From positions 1 to 21,498 of the forward strand of contig CALFIC010000143.1 of assembly GCA_937876225.1 (NCBI GenBank): 21,498 nucleotides of DNA, written 5' to 3'. Under the pieces are notes generated by a model. It saw only the letters and a program-made list of their open reading frames with translations. It made no database searches and was not told the origin of the DNA. Each line of letters begins with the position of its first letter. Positions within the stretch are counted from its first letter, which is position 1. Both the position numbers and the translations under genes were made by a program. This DNA comes from an uncultured Chloroflexota bacterium (GTDB lineage Bacteria; Chloroflexota; Chloroflexia; Chloroflexales; Roseiflexaceae). Positions 8,744-15,303 of this stretch are shown here, in pieces.

Positions 8744-8782
8744 AAAATCCCCCACACCGCAATTGCGATGTGGGGGGATTTT
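8744..8782. terminator. Hairpin terminator between nuoE and the convergent YbjN-like gene
   Basis: A GC-rich stem with arms CCCCCACACCGC and GCGATGTGGGGGG, an AATT loop, one C-A mismatch and one extra G. It is flanked by AAAAAT on the left and ATTTT on the right, so it has a T-run in both directions and can serve both convergent genes. It marks the end of the nuoABCDE unit. Confidence 0.8.
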
Positions 8783-8792
8783 GCGTCTCCAA

Positions 8793-9233
8793 TTATTCCA
8801 ACGTACCGCCAAAAGTATCGTGGATGTCTTGGTATGACAAATTAACCACGGCAATCATGTAGATTACCGACGAAAGTAATTCTTCGGCTTGCATGTTATC
8901 GCCAAACATACCATGCTCGAGGTAAATGTCGGTGAGCTTGGGGTCTTCGGCATGATTATCGTTACAGGCTACGCGGCACAAAAAATCAGTTTGGGCTTCG
9001 GTGGCGACCCATTTGTACAAGGCTGGCGTGCGGGGTACGTCCCATACCATCGGGGCATAGAGCTTCACCAAGATATCGTTGCCCTTTTTGATTTGGGCAC
9101 CGAATTCTTCGACGCTCACATAGCACAAGGTACCGTCTTGGTCGACACAGATATCGCCTTCTTCGTCAATCGTGGCACCGAGGGGAGCCAAATACTTCAA
9201 GGCCAACGCAGTCACTTGAGCAACAGTAGGCAT
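8793..9233 (-). CDS. Small YbjN/CesT-like domain protein of unknown function
   Basis: A 146-residue soluble, acidic protein with no signal peptide or membrane segment. It starts with a helical stretch, has alternating strands (GDICVDQDGTLCYVSVEE, then DILVKLYAPMVWDVP), a helix-strand middle, and ends with a helix carrying AEELLSSVIYMI and a terminal DTFGG. That order and the closing FGG resemble the YbjN / type III secretion chaperone fold, known for peptide or partner binding rather than catalysis. The assignment is by pattern only. The start is the ATG at 9233 behind AAGGA; a longer in-frame start at 9257 adds eight residues and has no ribosome site. It is transcribed alone, converging on nuoE. 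Confidence 0.5.
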   Translation of the reverse strand: MPTVAQVTALALKYLAPLGATIDEEGDICVDQDGTLCYVSVEEFGAQIKKGNDILVKLYAPMVWDVPRTPALYKWVATEAQTDFLCRVACNDNHAEDPKLTDIYLEHGMFGDNMQAEELLSSVIYMIAVVNLSYQDIHDTFGGTLE

Positions 9234-9269
9234 CGTTTTTCCTTCGTCATGAAACATAATTCCTCTACT

Positions 9270-9298
9270 ATCAAACCATAGTCAAGTATGTTTGTCAA
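9270..9298 (-). promoter_or_regulatory. Probable promoter of the YbjN-like gene
   Basis: On the minus strand TTGACA (opposite 9293-9298) is followed after 17 bp by TTTGAT (opposite 9270-9275), a perfect -35 and a 4/6 -10. The expected transcript starts near 9262, about 30 nt before the ATG at 9233. Confidence 0.5.
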
Positions 9299-9301
9299 TA
9301 T

Positions 9302-9330
9302 TTTTTTGATACAAAAAAAGTATCCAAAAA
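9302..9330. repeat. A/T-tract inverted repeat upstream of the YbjN-like promoter
   Basis: TTTTTTGATAC and GTATCCAAAAA form 11-base arms with one mismatch around a 7-A centre (inner GATAC/GTATC arms at 9308-9312 and 9320-9324). It lies just upstream of the -35 of the YbjN-like gene. It could be an operator or an UP-like bent element. No regulator is recognised. Confidence 0.35.
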
Positions 9331-9388
9331 TGATTTGTATATGCAAATGATTTACGTGTTTAAGAGCTTGTTATGGTTCGCAAATGCA

Positions 9389-9433
9389 CCGACCCACAAG
9401 CGATAGCGTTGCGCGCTATCGCTTGTGGGTCGG
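9389..9433. terminator. 20-bp perfect hairpin after the DUF4177-like gene
   Basis: A flawless 20-bp stem (9389-9408 with 9414-9433) with a TTGCG loop, 37 bases beyond the stop of the minus-strand gene at 9471. There is no real T-run on either side. It most likely ends or protects the transcript of the CobW/DUF4177 pair. Its unusual stability may compensate for the missing T-tract. Confidence 0.6.
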
Positions 9434-9470
9434 CAACGATACCCTTACCCACATCAAGTATGTGAGGTAC

Positions 9471-9845
9471 TTATCCTAGCTTTGCTTGGAGGTCACTTTT
9501 GACATAGTCTTCGATTTCACGCCGGAGCAAGATGGCGTTTTCTTTGGTGAGGGTGAGTTGCATCAACAAATAAACGGCAATTACGTTGCCACCGTTTGAT
9601 ACGAAATGATTGAAGCCTTGGTTGGCCGTGATGGCGAGGGTTTTTGGGACGACACCAACCACCTGCCAGCCATTGAGTCCTGCCAATTGGGTCGAGCCCA
9701 GTGCAAAATTCGTAAACGTGTTTTGTACACCAGCAAGTACCGAATCGACGCCGACTTGGATGGTTTTGTACAAAAAAATCGGTGGCGCTTGGTTGGCCCG
9801 CTGGATAATCGCCTCGACTTGGCGTTGGATGTGGGAATCAGTCAT
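9471..9845 (-). CDS. Small DUF4177-like protein coupled to a CobW-type GTPase
   Basis: A 124-residue soluble protein with no confident function. The middle, LNGWQVVGVVPKT (about residues 58-70), followed by a strand ending in VIAVYLLMQL, resembles the DUF4177 pattern, in which a GWE(L/V)V turn precedes an aromatic strand. Here it is preceded by YKTIQVGVDSVLAGVQNTF. The C-terminal 25 residues (KENAILLRREIEDYVKSDLQAKLG) form a charged helix. The start is the ATG at 9845, which overlaps the stop of the upstream GTPase gene (ATGA) and has GAGGAGG just before it. A longer frame starting at 9902 only reads through the GTPase gene. Co-translation implies a partner role with the GTPase, but the task is unknown. 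Confidence 0.6.
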   Translation of the reverse strand: MTDSHIQRQVEAIIQRANQAPPIFLYKTIQVGVDSVLAGVQNTFTNFALGSTQLAGLNGWQVVGVVPKTLAITANQGFNHFVSNGGNVIAVYLLMQLTLTKENAILLRREIEDYVKSDLQAKLG

Positions 9846-10921
9846 AAATCCTCCTCTGTGGTCATACGATAGGTCGGTTGCGGTGGCGCCGGCTGGAAAC
9901 AAGCCTGCGTCACAATCGTTACTGTTACGTATGACGGACTGTGGGTCACAATCTGTTGCAACGCCGCCGCTAATACCGCCGGGGCAGCCCCTACTCGCGC
10001 ATTGATAATCACGTCGGCCGTAGTGGTCGGGGTTTGGCGCGGCACCACGTCCCAGCTGGGAGGATATCCCGTGCCGGTCACACTCACTTTGGCGCTCGTT
10101 TCGGCGGTGTGGGCATGCATTTTGAGATGGGCAATCGCCGCCCCTTCGGCCAACAAGGTCTGGTCAAACAGATACAAGGCGCCAGTAAGCCAACTTTCGA
10201 TCAAAAAAGGCCGGGTGGCAGTCAGGCGCACGGTGGCATTCAACCAACCAAGTGCCGCTTCCGCTGCGGCATATTGCACATAATCAATATCGAGGGTACG
10301 GGGCGCGGCGACACCCGTCAACACCCCATCAAGCCAGCGCATGATACTCGCGTCGTCATGTGCCGAAACAGTCAAAATAGGCCGGTCGGGGTAGCGTTGC
10401 TGGAGCACTTGTTGTTGGGCGGTGAGCGCGAGCGGCGATAACGTATCGGCCTTGGTGACGACGATGAGCTCTGCTTCGGCGAGTTGTCGTTGATGCAGAT
10501 ACTGCACCGCTGCCACAAACCCTTGTAAATCACGCTGGGGATCAAGCAAGATAGTCAAAGGGGCGATTTGGAGTGTATCGGCATGGAAGACCCGCAGTGG
10601 TCGGATGACCGTCGCCGCCAAATCGGTACAACTCCCCACCGGCTCCGCCAAAATCACATCGGGGGCGATGGTCTGTTGCAGATGGGCAATTGCTACCTGC
10701 AAATCGCCAAAGCGACAACAAAAACACCCACCACTCACCTCTACCACCGGTAACTGATTGGTCTGAGCGAGGGCAGTGTCGACGATGTCGCCCGCTTGGT
10801 CATTGGTGACCAGCCCGACGCGCAGACCACGTTGCTGGAGCAATTGGGCTGCCCGCTGGATGAGGGTGGTTTTACCCGTCCCGAGGAAGCCACCTACCAA
10901 AATAAGTCGAGTCTGTGCCAT
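9842..10921 (-). CDS. CobW/P47K-type (COG0523, G3E family) GTPase
   Basis: A 359-residue P-loop GTPase of the metal-handling G3E group, whose members insert or deliver metals such as zinc, cobalt or nickel. Visible motifs are Walker A GGFLGTGKT (10-18), TNDQ (39-42), the metal-site motif GGCFCC (64-69), LAEPVGSCTDL (91-101) and the guanine-specificity motif TKAD (156-159). The combination of NDQ, GGCFCCRFGDL and AEPVGSCTDL points to the P47K-like branch rather than the nitrile hydratase activators. The C-terminal third is divergent and includes H265-x3-H269-x-H271, a possible extra metal site. The ATG at 10921 follows AAAGGG; the in-frame ATG at 10981 lacks support. The gene overlaps the following DUF4177-like gene by four bases. 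The client metal or enzyme is not apparent from context. Confidence 0.85.
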   Translation of the reverse strand: MAQTRLILVGGFLGTGKTTLIQRAAQLLQQRGLRVGLVTNDQAGDIVDTALAQTNQLPVVEVSGGCFCCRFGDLQVAIAHLQQTIAPDVILAEPVGSCTDLAATVIRPLRVFHADTLQIAPLTILLDPQRDLQGFVAAVQYLHQRQLAEAELIVVTKADTLSPLALTAQQQVLQQRYPDRPILTVSAHDDASIMRWLDGVLTGVAAPRTLDIDYVQYAAAEAALGWLNATVRLTATRPFLIESWLTGALYLFDQTLLAEGAAIAHLKMHAHTAETSAKVSVTGTGYPPSWDVVPRQTPTTTADVIINARVGAAPAVLAAALQQIVTHSPSYVTVTIVTQACFQPAPPQPTYRMTTEEDL

Positions 10922-11183
10922 ACTGTTACCCTTTGTGCATATCTCGTAGCACGATTGTACCCCTTTTTGGATGAGACACATTATTTTTTTGGAAAAACTG
11001 CGTGGGGCGCGGTGGTGAATAAGCGACTATTACCTTCATAGTGCGCACAATTTTTTGAAAAAATGCAAATTATGTTATATTATTACTATCATTCGTAGTT
11101 TTTTTATATAATACCGTATACAAATTGCATCACCCATACTTCTGCTGGCCTAAATCAGCGCATCGATAGTGAAAGAATAACGC
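10922..11183. promoter_or_regulatory. Divergent control region between the CobW-type and RCC1 genes
   Basis: AT-rich, no gene. On the plus strand TTGAAA-N17-TATTAT (11055-11083) is a near-consensus promoter for the RCC1 gene, and a second perfect TATAAT lies at 11107-11112 with only a weak -35. ATGCAAATT (11063-11071) and AAATTGCAT (from about 11122) form an imperfect inverted pair around these boxes. On the minus strand TACAAT (opposite 10954-10959) is a possible -10 for the GTPase gene with no clear -35. No Zur-like palindrome was identified. Confidence 0.5.
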
Positions 11184-13559
11184 ATGCGTACCTATTCATA
11201 TATCACAATCATCTGCGTCATACTGCTCTTATTATTTAGTGGCAGCTCTATGCTCTCCAACGCAAAAATCAATGCACGAGGAGTGGTAGTTACACAGCAC
11301 ACCCAAGGATTAATCAAACGATCACGCGCCATGCAGCCGGTGCAGCGGCACACCACACCGCGCACACAACCACGGACATTTAATGGAATGCTGAATGTAA
11401 TCGTGAGTTGGGGTGACGATACGGCGAGTCGTACTAGCCTCGACAGTAGCAATATCCAAACAATTATCACTGGCGGGGCGCATCATCTCGCCATCACCAC
11501 CAACGGCTCTGTTATCGGTTGGGGAAGTAATACGAAGGGGCAATTAGCGATTCCTGCTACATTAGTCAATGCCCAAGACGAGACGGTCGCACTCGCTGCA
11601 GGTGACTTCCATAGTGCTGCCCTTCTCAACAGTTATGACGATGAAGGCTTAAAACATACGCTGGTCAAGGTTTGGGGAGATAACAGTAAAGGCCAACAAT
11701 CTGTGCCCACCAAGCTCATCAATGATCGCGCCACTCCATTAGGAATTGCCGCAGGCGCAAATCATACCATCACCTATAGCACCGAATATGATACCACAAC
11801 AGGCAGTGAAGTTTTGACGATCGAGAGTTGGGGCAACAACAGTACATCGAGTGTCCCAAGCGCACTGCGACCCATTGACCCACTACATGATGGCGTGCAA
11901 CAGCTAATGGCCAATGGCAACCACAACGCCGTATTATTTGGTGATGGGGGAATCTACGAATGGTATACCACGGGGAGCTACACCGCACATCTGGCCAATG
12001 CAACCACAAAATACACCAAAATTGCCGTTGGCGAAAATCACCTACTGGCAATCACTGCAGACAAGACATTAGTCGGCTGGGGCGATAACAGCAAAAACCA
12101 ACTCAATATTCCTGCCGACATTACGTGTTGGGATGATGTCGTATCGGGAAATAATCATGTCATTGCAATTGATTGTACCGGTACCGTACATGCCTGGGGT
12201 AATAATACAAAAGGACAAACCACTATCCCCGCGCTTGCAATAGCAAATATTGGTGCACGGACACAACTTGTCGCACATGGCGATCATACGGTATTGATGT
12301 ATCAAGTCGAGCCTACGTATGAGTTGGTTCGCTGGGGAAGCAATGCCAATGATTTGCCCACCATTCGCACCGGCATTCAATTTATGACTGCTGGGGTAAA
12401 TCATACCCTGGCGATTATTTCCGATACCACCGTAATTGCATGGGGTGACAATAGCGAAGGACAATCGACAGTACCTAGTACATTAACTGATGCCTATAGC
12501 CTTGCCAACGGAACCTATCATTCATTGGTACTTGATAATACGGGCACCATTTGGGGCTGGGGAAGCAATAAATCAGGGCAATTGAATATCCCATCAAATT
12601 TGGGACAGATCATTGACATTGCAGCGGGACGTGATTTTAGTATTGCTTATACCATGACCGATACTGGTGTGGTTGATAGCGGAGGGAATTCGGTGTTGAC
12701 CAACACCGTCACCATATGGGGAGGAAATTCCAAAAAAACAGTCCCGGTGAATGAATTAAAAAACATCGTATCGGTGAAGTGTTACGATAATCACTGTGCA
12801 GCCTTGGTGGCTGGTACCGTGACTGTTGCCGGTACCACAATTCCACAGGGTTATTTAGTCGATTGGGTTTATACCAATGATGCAACTGGTGCCAAAACAG
12901 TCACCATTCGCAAGCCCCTCAATAGTGACTATAGTTACCTCGATTATGCGGTTGGAGGGAGTCATACACTCGTCGTGCAATTATATAGTCACAACAACAC
13001 GTTTACGACCAAAATCATCGGTTTCTTGAATCCAGGCGCAAGTAACGTCGGACAAATAGCAGACCAAATCGTCCCTGCCAATACCGACATCAGCATGCTA
13101 TCTGCAGGGGCAACACATAGCATGTTGCTCACCACTGATGGCAAACTCACTATTTGGGGGAGTAATACCACGAATGAACGAGTCATACCGAACTATCTAG
13201 CCGATATTATTAGTATCGCTGCAGGTAGCAATTACAACCTAGCAATAGCCTTTGTAGATGATTCACAGCTGCCAACCGACATCGCTACCGCTACCGCTAC
13301 CCGTACGGCAACCACGAGCAAAACCGCCACCACCACAAAATCTGCCACCAGCACGAAATCTGCCACCCCGACACGGAGTAATACACTTACCCGTACCAAC
13401 ACGTCAACAATGACTGCGACTCGTACCAGAACAATCACACGAACCCCCACATCTACTCGGACAAAAACCAGTACGCTGACTACCAGCAAAACAAGCACAT
13501 CTACAGTTACCCGTACCGCTACCAAAACAGCCACTCCAAGTAGAACACCACGCCCGTAG
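11184..13559 (+). CDS. Secreted RCC1-repeat beta-propeller protein with Thr-rich basic tail
   Basis: A 791-residue exported protein. Residues 1-27 look like a signal peptide: a basic start, a hydrophobic core at 6-19, and a possible cleavage after SNA at 25-27. There is no lipobox cysteine. About residues 75-690 are RCC1-type repeats of roughly 45 residues, each with a core such as WGDNSKGQ, an IP turn and an AAGxxHxxAI strand. I count 14 units, some degenerate (EWYTTGS, DWVYTND, GFLNPGASNVGQ), which would make two seven-bladed propellers. Residues 699-791 are a low-complexity tail with Thr at almost every second position, 16 Lys/Arg and no acid after D699. No catalytic motif is seen, so binding is more likely than catalysis. 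The gene is visibly more AT-rich than its neighbours. It is transcribed alone from an AT-rich promoter region and closed by a 21-bp hairpin. Confidence 0.85.
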   Translation: MRTYSYITIICVILLLLFSGSSMLSNAKINARGVVVTQHTQGLIKRSRAMQPVQRHTTPRTQPRTFNGMLNVIVSWGDDTASRTSLDSSNIQTIITGGAHHLAITTNGSVIGWGSNTKGQLAIPATLVNAQDETVALAAGDFHSAALLNSYDDEGLKHTLVKVWGDNSKGQQSVPTKLINDRATPLGIAAGANHTITYSTEYDTTTGSEVLTIESWGNNSTSSVPSALRPIDPLHDGVQQLMANGNHNAVLFGDGGIYEWYTTGSYTAHLANATTKYTKIAVGENHLLAITADKTLVGWGDNSKNQLNIPADITCWDDVVSGNNHVIAIDCTGTVHAWGNNTKGQTTIPALAIANIGARTQLVAHGDHTVLMYQVEPTYELVRWGSNANDLPTIRTGIQFMTAGVNHTLAIISDTTVIAWGDNSEGQSTVPSTLTDAYSLANGTYHSLVLDNTGTIWGWGSNKSGQLNIPSNLGQIIDIAAGRDFSIAYTMTDTGVVDSGGNSVLTNTVTIWGGNSKKTVPVNELKNIVSVKCYDNHCAALVAGTVTVAGTTIPQGYLVDWVYTNDATGAKTVTIRKPLNSDYSYLDYAVGGSHTLVVQLYSHNNTFTTKIIGFLNPGASNVGQIADQIVPANTDISMLSAGATHSMLLTTDGKLTIWGSNTTNERVIPNYLADIISIAAGSNYNLAIAFVDDSQLPTDIATATATRTATTSKTATTTKSATSTKSATPTRSNTLTRTNTSTMTATRTRTITRTPTSTRTKTSTLTTSKTSTSTVTRTATKTATPSRTPRP

Positions 13560-13569
13560 TATCTACGCA

Positions 13570-13615
13570 AAACAAGGAGGATGAGCGCATGATAATGCGC
13601 TCATCCTCCTTGTTT
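13570..13615. terminator. 21-bp perfect hairpin shared by the RCC1 and argF genes
   Basis: A flawless 21-bp stem (13570-13590 with 13595-13615) with a GATA loop, lying between two convergent genes. The stem ends in AAAC on the left and GTTT on the right, giving a modest T-stretch in both directions. It is expected to stop both transcripts. Confidence 0.8.
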
Positions 13616-13629
13616 GTGGTGTTTGATGG

Positions 13630-14580
13630 TTACAACAAACTCTCGGCTTCGGTGCTACATAACATGGTTAGTACTGCTTTGTGAGCATGCAAGCGGTTTT
13701 CGGCTTGATCGAAGACAATCGAACTAGCCCCATCAGCAACCTCGGCGGTCACTTCTTCACCACGATGCATGGGCAAACAATGCATGAATTTGACGCCCGG
13801 GCGGGCCGCACTCATCAATTTGGATGTAACTTGATAGGGCTCGAGGGCATGGACACGCTCGGGAACATCGGTTTGCCCCATACTCACCCAGACATCGGTA
13901 TAGATGATGTCTGCATTGGCCACGGCTTCGTAGGGGTCTGCGGTAATCAATACTTCGGTTTCGTTTTGGGCGGCGAGGGCGCGGGCTTCTTTGACAATCA
14001 TGGCATCGGGAGCATAGTGAGCGGGGGTCGCCACAGCGATATCCATACCGGCGAGGGGGGCAGCGTGCAAAAGCGAATGCACCATGTTATTACCATCACC
14101 GACATAGGCAAAGCGCACGCCCCGAGTCCCACCACAATGCTCTTTGATGGTTAACAGGTCGGCGAGGGTCTGGGTGGGGTGATGCATGTCACAGAGGCCA
14201 TTGATGACAGGGATACGTGAAGCATCGGCCATTTCGGTGAGGACGGAATGGGCAAAGACCCGGGCCATCATCACATGCACGTAGCGTTCGAGCACGCGCG
14301 CGGTATCGGCGATGGTTTCGCCCCGTGACAATTGCATGTCATTGGAACTCAAAAACATGGCGTGCCCGCCGAGTTGCGTCATACCCACTTCAAAAGCGCC
14401 GCGGGTACGGGTCGACGGCTTAAAAAACATCATCGCCAAGATTTTGCCAGCGAGCAGGGCATGTGGCACCCCACGGCGCAAGCGCCCTTTGAGGGTCAAC
14501 CCAACAGTCACGAGGTCGGCGACTTCCGCCGAGGTCAGGTCGTTCATTTTGAGCAAATCGCGCCCATACAAAGAATGCAT
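13630..14580 (-). CDS. argF: Ornithine carbamoyltransferase
   Basis: A 316-residue cytoplasmic enzyme, normally trimeric, that makes citrulline from ornithine and carbamoyl phosphate. The carbamoyl phosphate loop STRTR is at 56-60 within FKPSTRTRGAFEVG, and HPTQ is at 134-137. The ornithine site includes DGNN (162-165), DVWVSMG (229-235) and HCLPMHRGEEV (267-277). ENRLHAHK near the end is also conserved. The SMG loop marks it as an ornithine rather than an aspartate carbamoyltransferase. The chosen ATG is preceded by a G-rich GGGGGGAAT, and the N-terminus aligns with the family (GRDLL...DLT). It is the last gene of the arginine cluster, 48 bases after the NUDIX gene, and ends at a shared hairpin. 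Confidence 0.96.
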   Translation of the reverse strand: MHSLYGRDLLKMNDLTSAEVADLVTVGLTLKGRLRRGVPHALLAGKILAMMFFKPSTRTRGAFEVGMTQLGGHAMFLSSNDMQLSRGETIADTARVLERYVHVMMARVFAHSVLTEMADASRIPVINGLCDMHHPTQTLADLLTIKEHCGGTRGVRFAYVGDGNNMVHSLLHAAPLAGMDIAVATPAHYAPDAMIVKEARALAAQNETEVLITADPYEAVANADIIYTDVWVSMGQTDVPERVHALEPYQVTSKLMSAARPGVKFMHCLPMHRGEEVTAEVADGASSIVFDQAENRLHAHKAVLTMLCSTEAESLL

Positions 14581-14628
14581 ATTCCCCCCGTATCACATAC
14601 GAAATCATCGTCGCTTCAGTCATACCCG

Positions 14629-15252
14629 TCAATCAAACACTGCGGGCAAGGTTGGGTCATCATAGTAGGCAAAAAACAAATCAATCAACTGTGGTTGGAT
14701 GCGGTCGAGCGACAATGGTGGAATTTGTGTGCGCTCAAACCAGGCCACCGCACTCGTTTCGGATGACGGTGACGCCACCCCTGATACCACTTCACACATG
14801 AAATAGAGATTGTAGACATGCCAAGGAATCGCTGGATGTCCTTGTTTGTCACGATCAAGTACGCCGATGAGGCGGGTTACTCGCACGTCGTAGCCCGATT
14901 CTTCGGCGACTTCGCGGATGGCCACCTGTGACGGTGCGTCACCAACATCTGCCCAGCCCCCTGGAGGCGTCCAGCCGCCATCGGCGGTTTCGCGCACCAG
15001 TAACAACCGTCCTGCATCATCAAATACCACTGCCCGTACACCAACTTTAGGGGTGGCATAACCGTGTTGTTGCGCAAATAACGTTTGGATCGTTTCTATG
15101 TCGCCATCGGTACTGCTTGCCACCATCATTTGGGCTGCGATTCCTTGCAATTCTTGATAGCGCTCACGGTCATAGGGGTCACGACCATAGGTTAAGCCAC
15201 TTTGGGCTACGGCCTGAATGCGGCGCGCCCACGTCAGTAATTGGGGAATCAT
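14629..15252 (-). CDS. NUDIX hydrolase with NUDIX_N_2-type N-terminal domain
   Basis: A 207-residue cytoplasmic enzyme expected to hydrolyse a nucleoside diphosphate linked to another group, such as a sugar nucleotide or ADP-ribose. Residues 1-65 form the helical N-terminal domain often seen in YjhB-like NUDIX proteins (LLTWARRIQAVAQSGLTYG, then DRERYQELQ). The catalytic domain follows, with VGVRAVVFD at 70-78 and the NUDIX box at 99-121. The box has R113-E114 and E117-E118 intact, but the first Glu of the GX5E part is replaced by D105. This is conservative, so activity is likely. The gene lies between argH (51 bases upstream) and argF. AGGAT serves as its ribosome site and coincides with the end of the DnaA-box-like array. 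It has no known step in arginine synthesis; the substrate cannot be read from sequence. Confidence 0.88.
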   Translation of the reverse strand: MIPQLLTWARRIQAVAQSGLTYGRDPYDRERYQELQGIAAQMMVASSTDGDIETIQTLFAQQHGYATPKVGVRAVVFDDAGRLLLVRETADGGWTPPGGWADVGDAPSQVAIREVAEESGYDVRVTRLIGVLDRDKQGHPAIPWHVYNLYFMCEVVSGVASPSSETSAVAWFERTQIPPLSLDRIQPQLIDLFFAYYDDPTLPAVFD

Positions 15253-15256
15253 GGTG

Positions 15257-15300
15257 TTATCCTACGGTTGTCCACGCGTTATCCACAGATTATCCCCAAT
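15257..15300. promoter_or_regulatory. Four DnaA-box-like 9-mers at exact 11-bp spacing
   Basis: In the gap between argH and the NUDIX gene the plus strand reads TTATCCTAC (15257), TTGTCCACG (15268), TTATCCACA (15279) and TTATCCCCA (15290). The third is a perfect DnaA box. The second and fourth differ at two and one positions; the first matches at 6 of 9. All face the same way, one per helical turn. The leftmost unit also contains the complement of the NUDIX ribosome site, so that copy may be coincidental. No dnaA, dnaN or AT-rich unwinding element is nearby. Confidence 0.5.
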
Positions 15301-15303
15301 TAC

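Noticed and set aside
9361..9400. tRNA-like T-arm sequence GGTTCGCAAATGC
   Set aside because: No acceptor stem, D-arm or anticodon arm can be built around it; the right side belongs to the 20-bp hairpin.
13278..13556. Tandem DNA repeat in the Thr-rich tail
   Set aside because: The period is at the protein level (xT); the DNA uses mixed Thr codons with no exact tandem unit, so it is not listed as a DNA repeat.
15257..15300. Chromosomal replication origin
   Set aside because: DnaA-like boxes are present, but there is no dnaA/dnaN neighbour and no AT-rich unwinding region, and only about 50 bp lie between genes.
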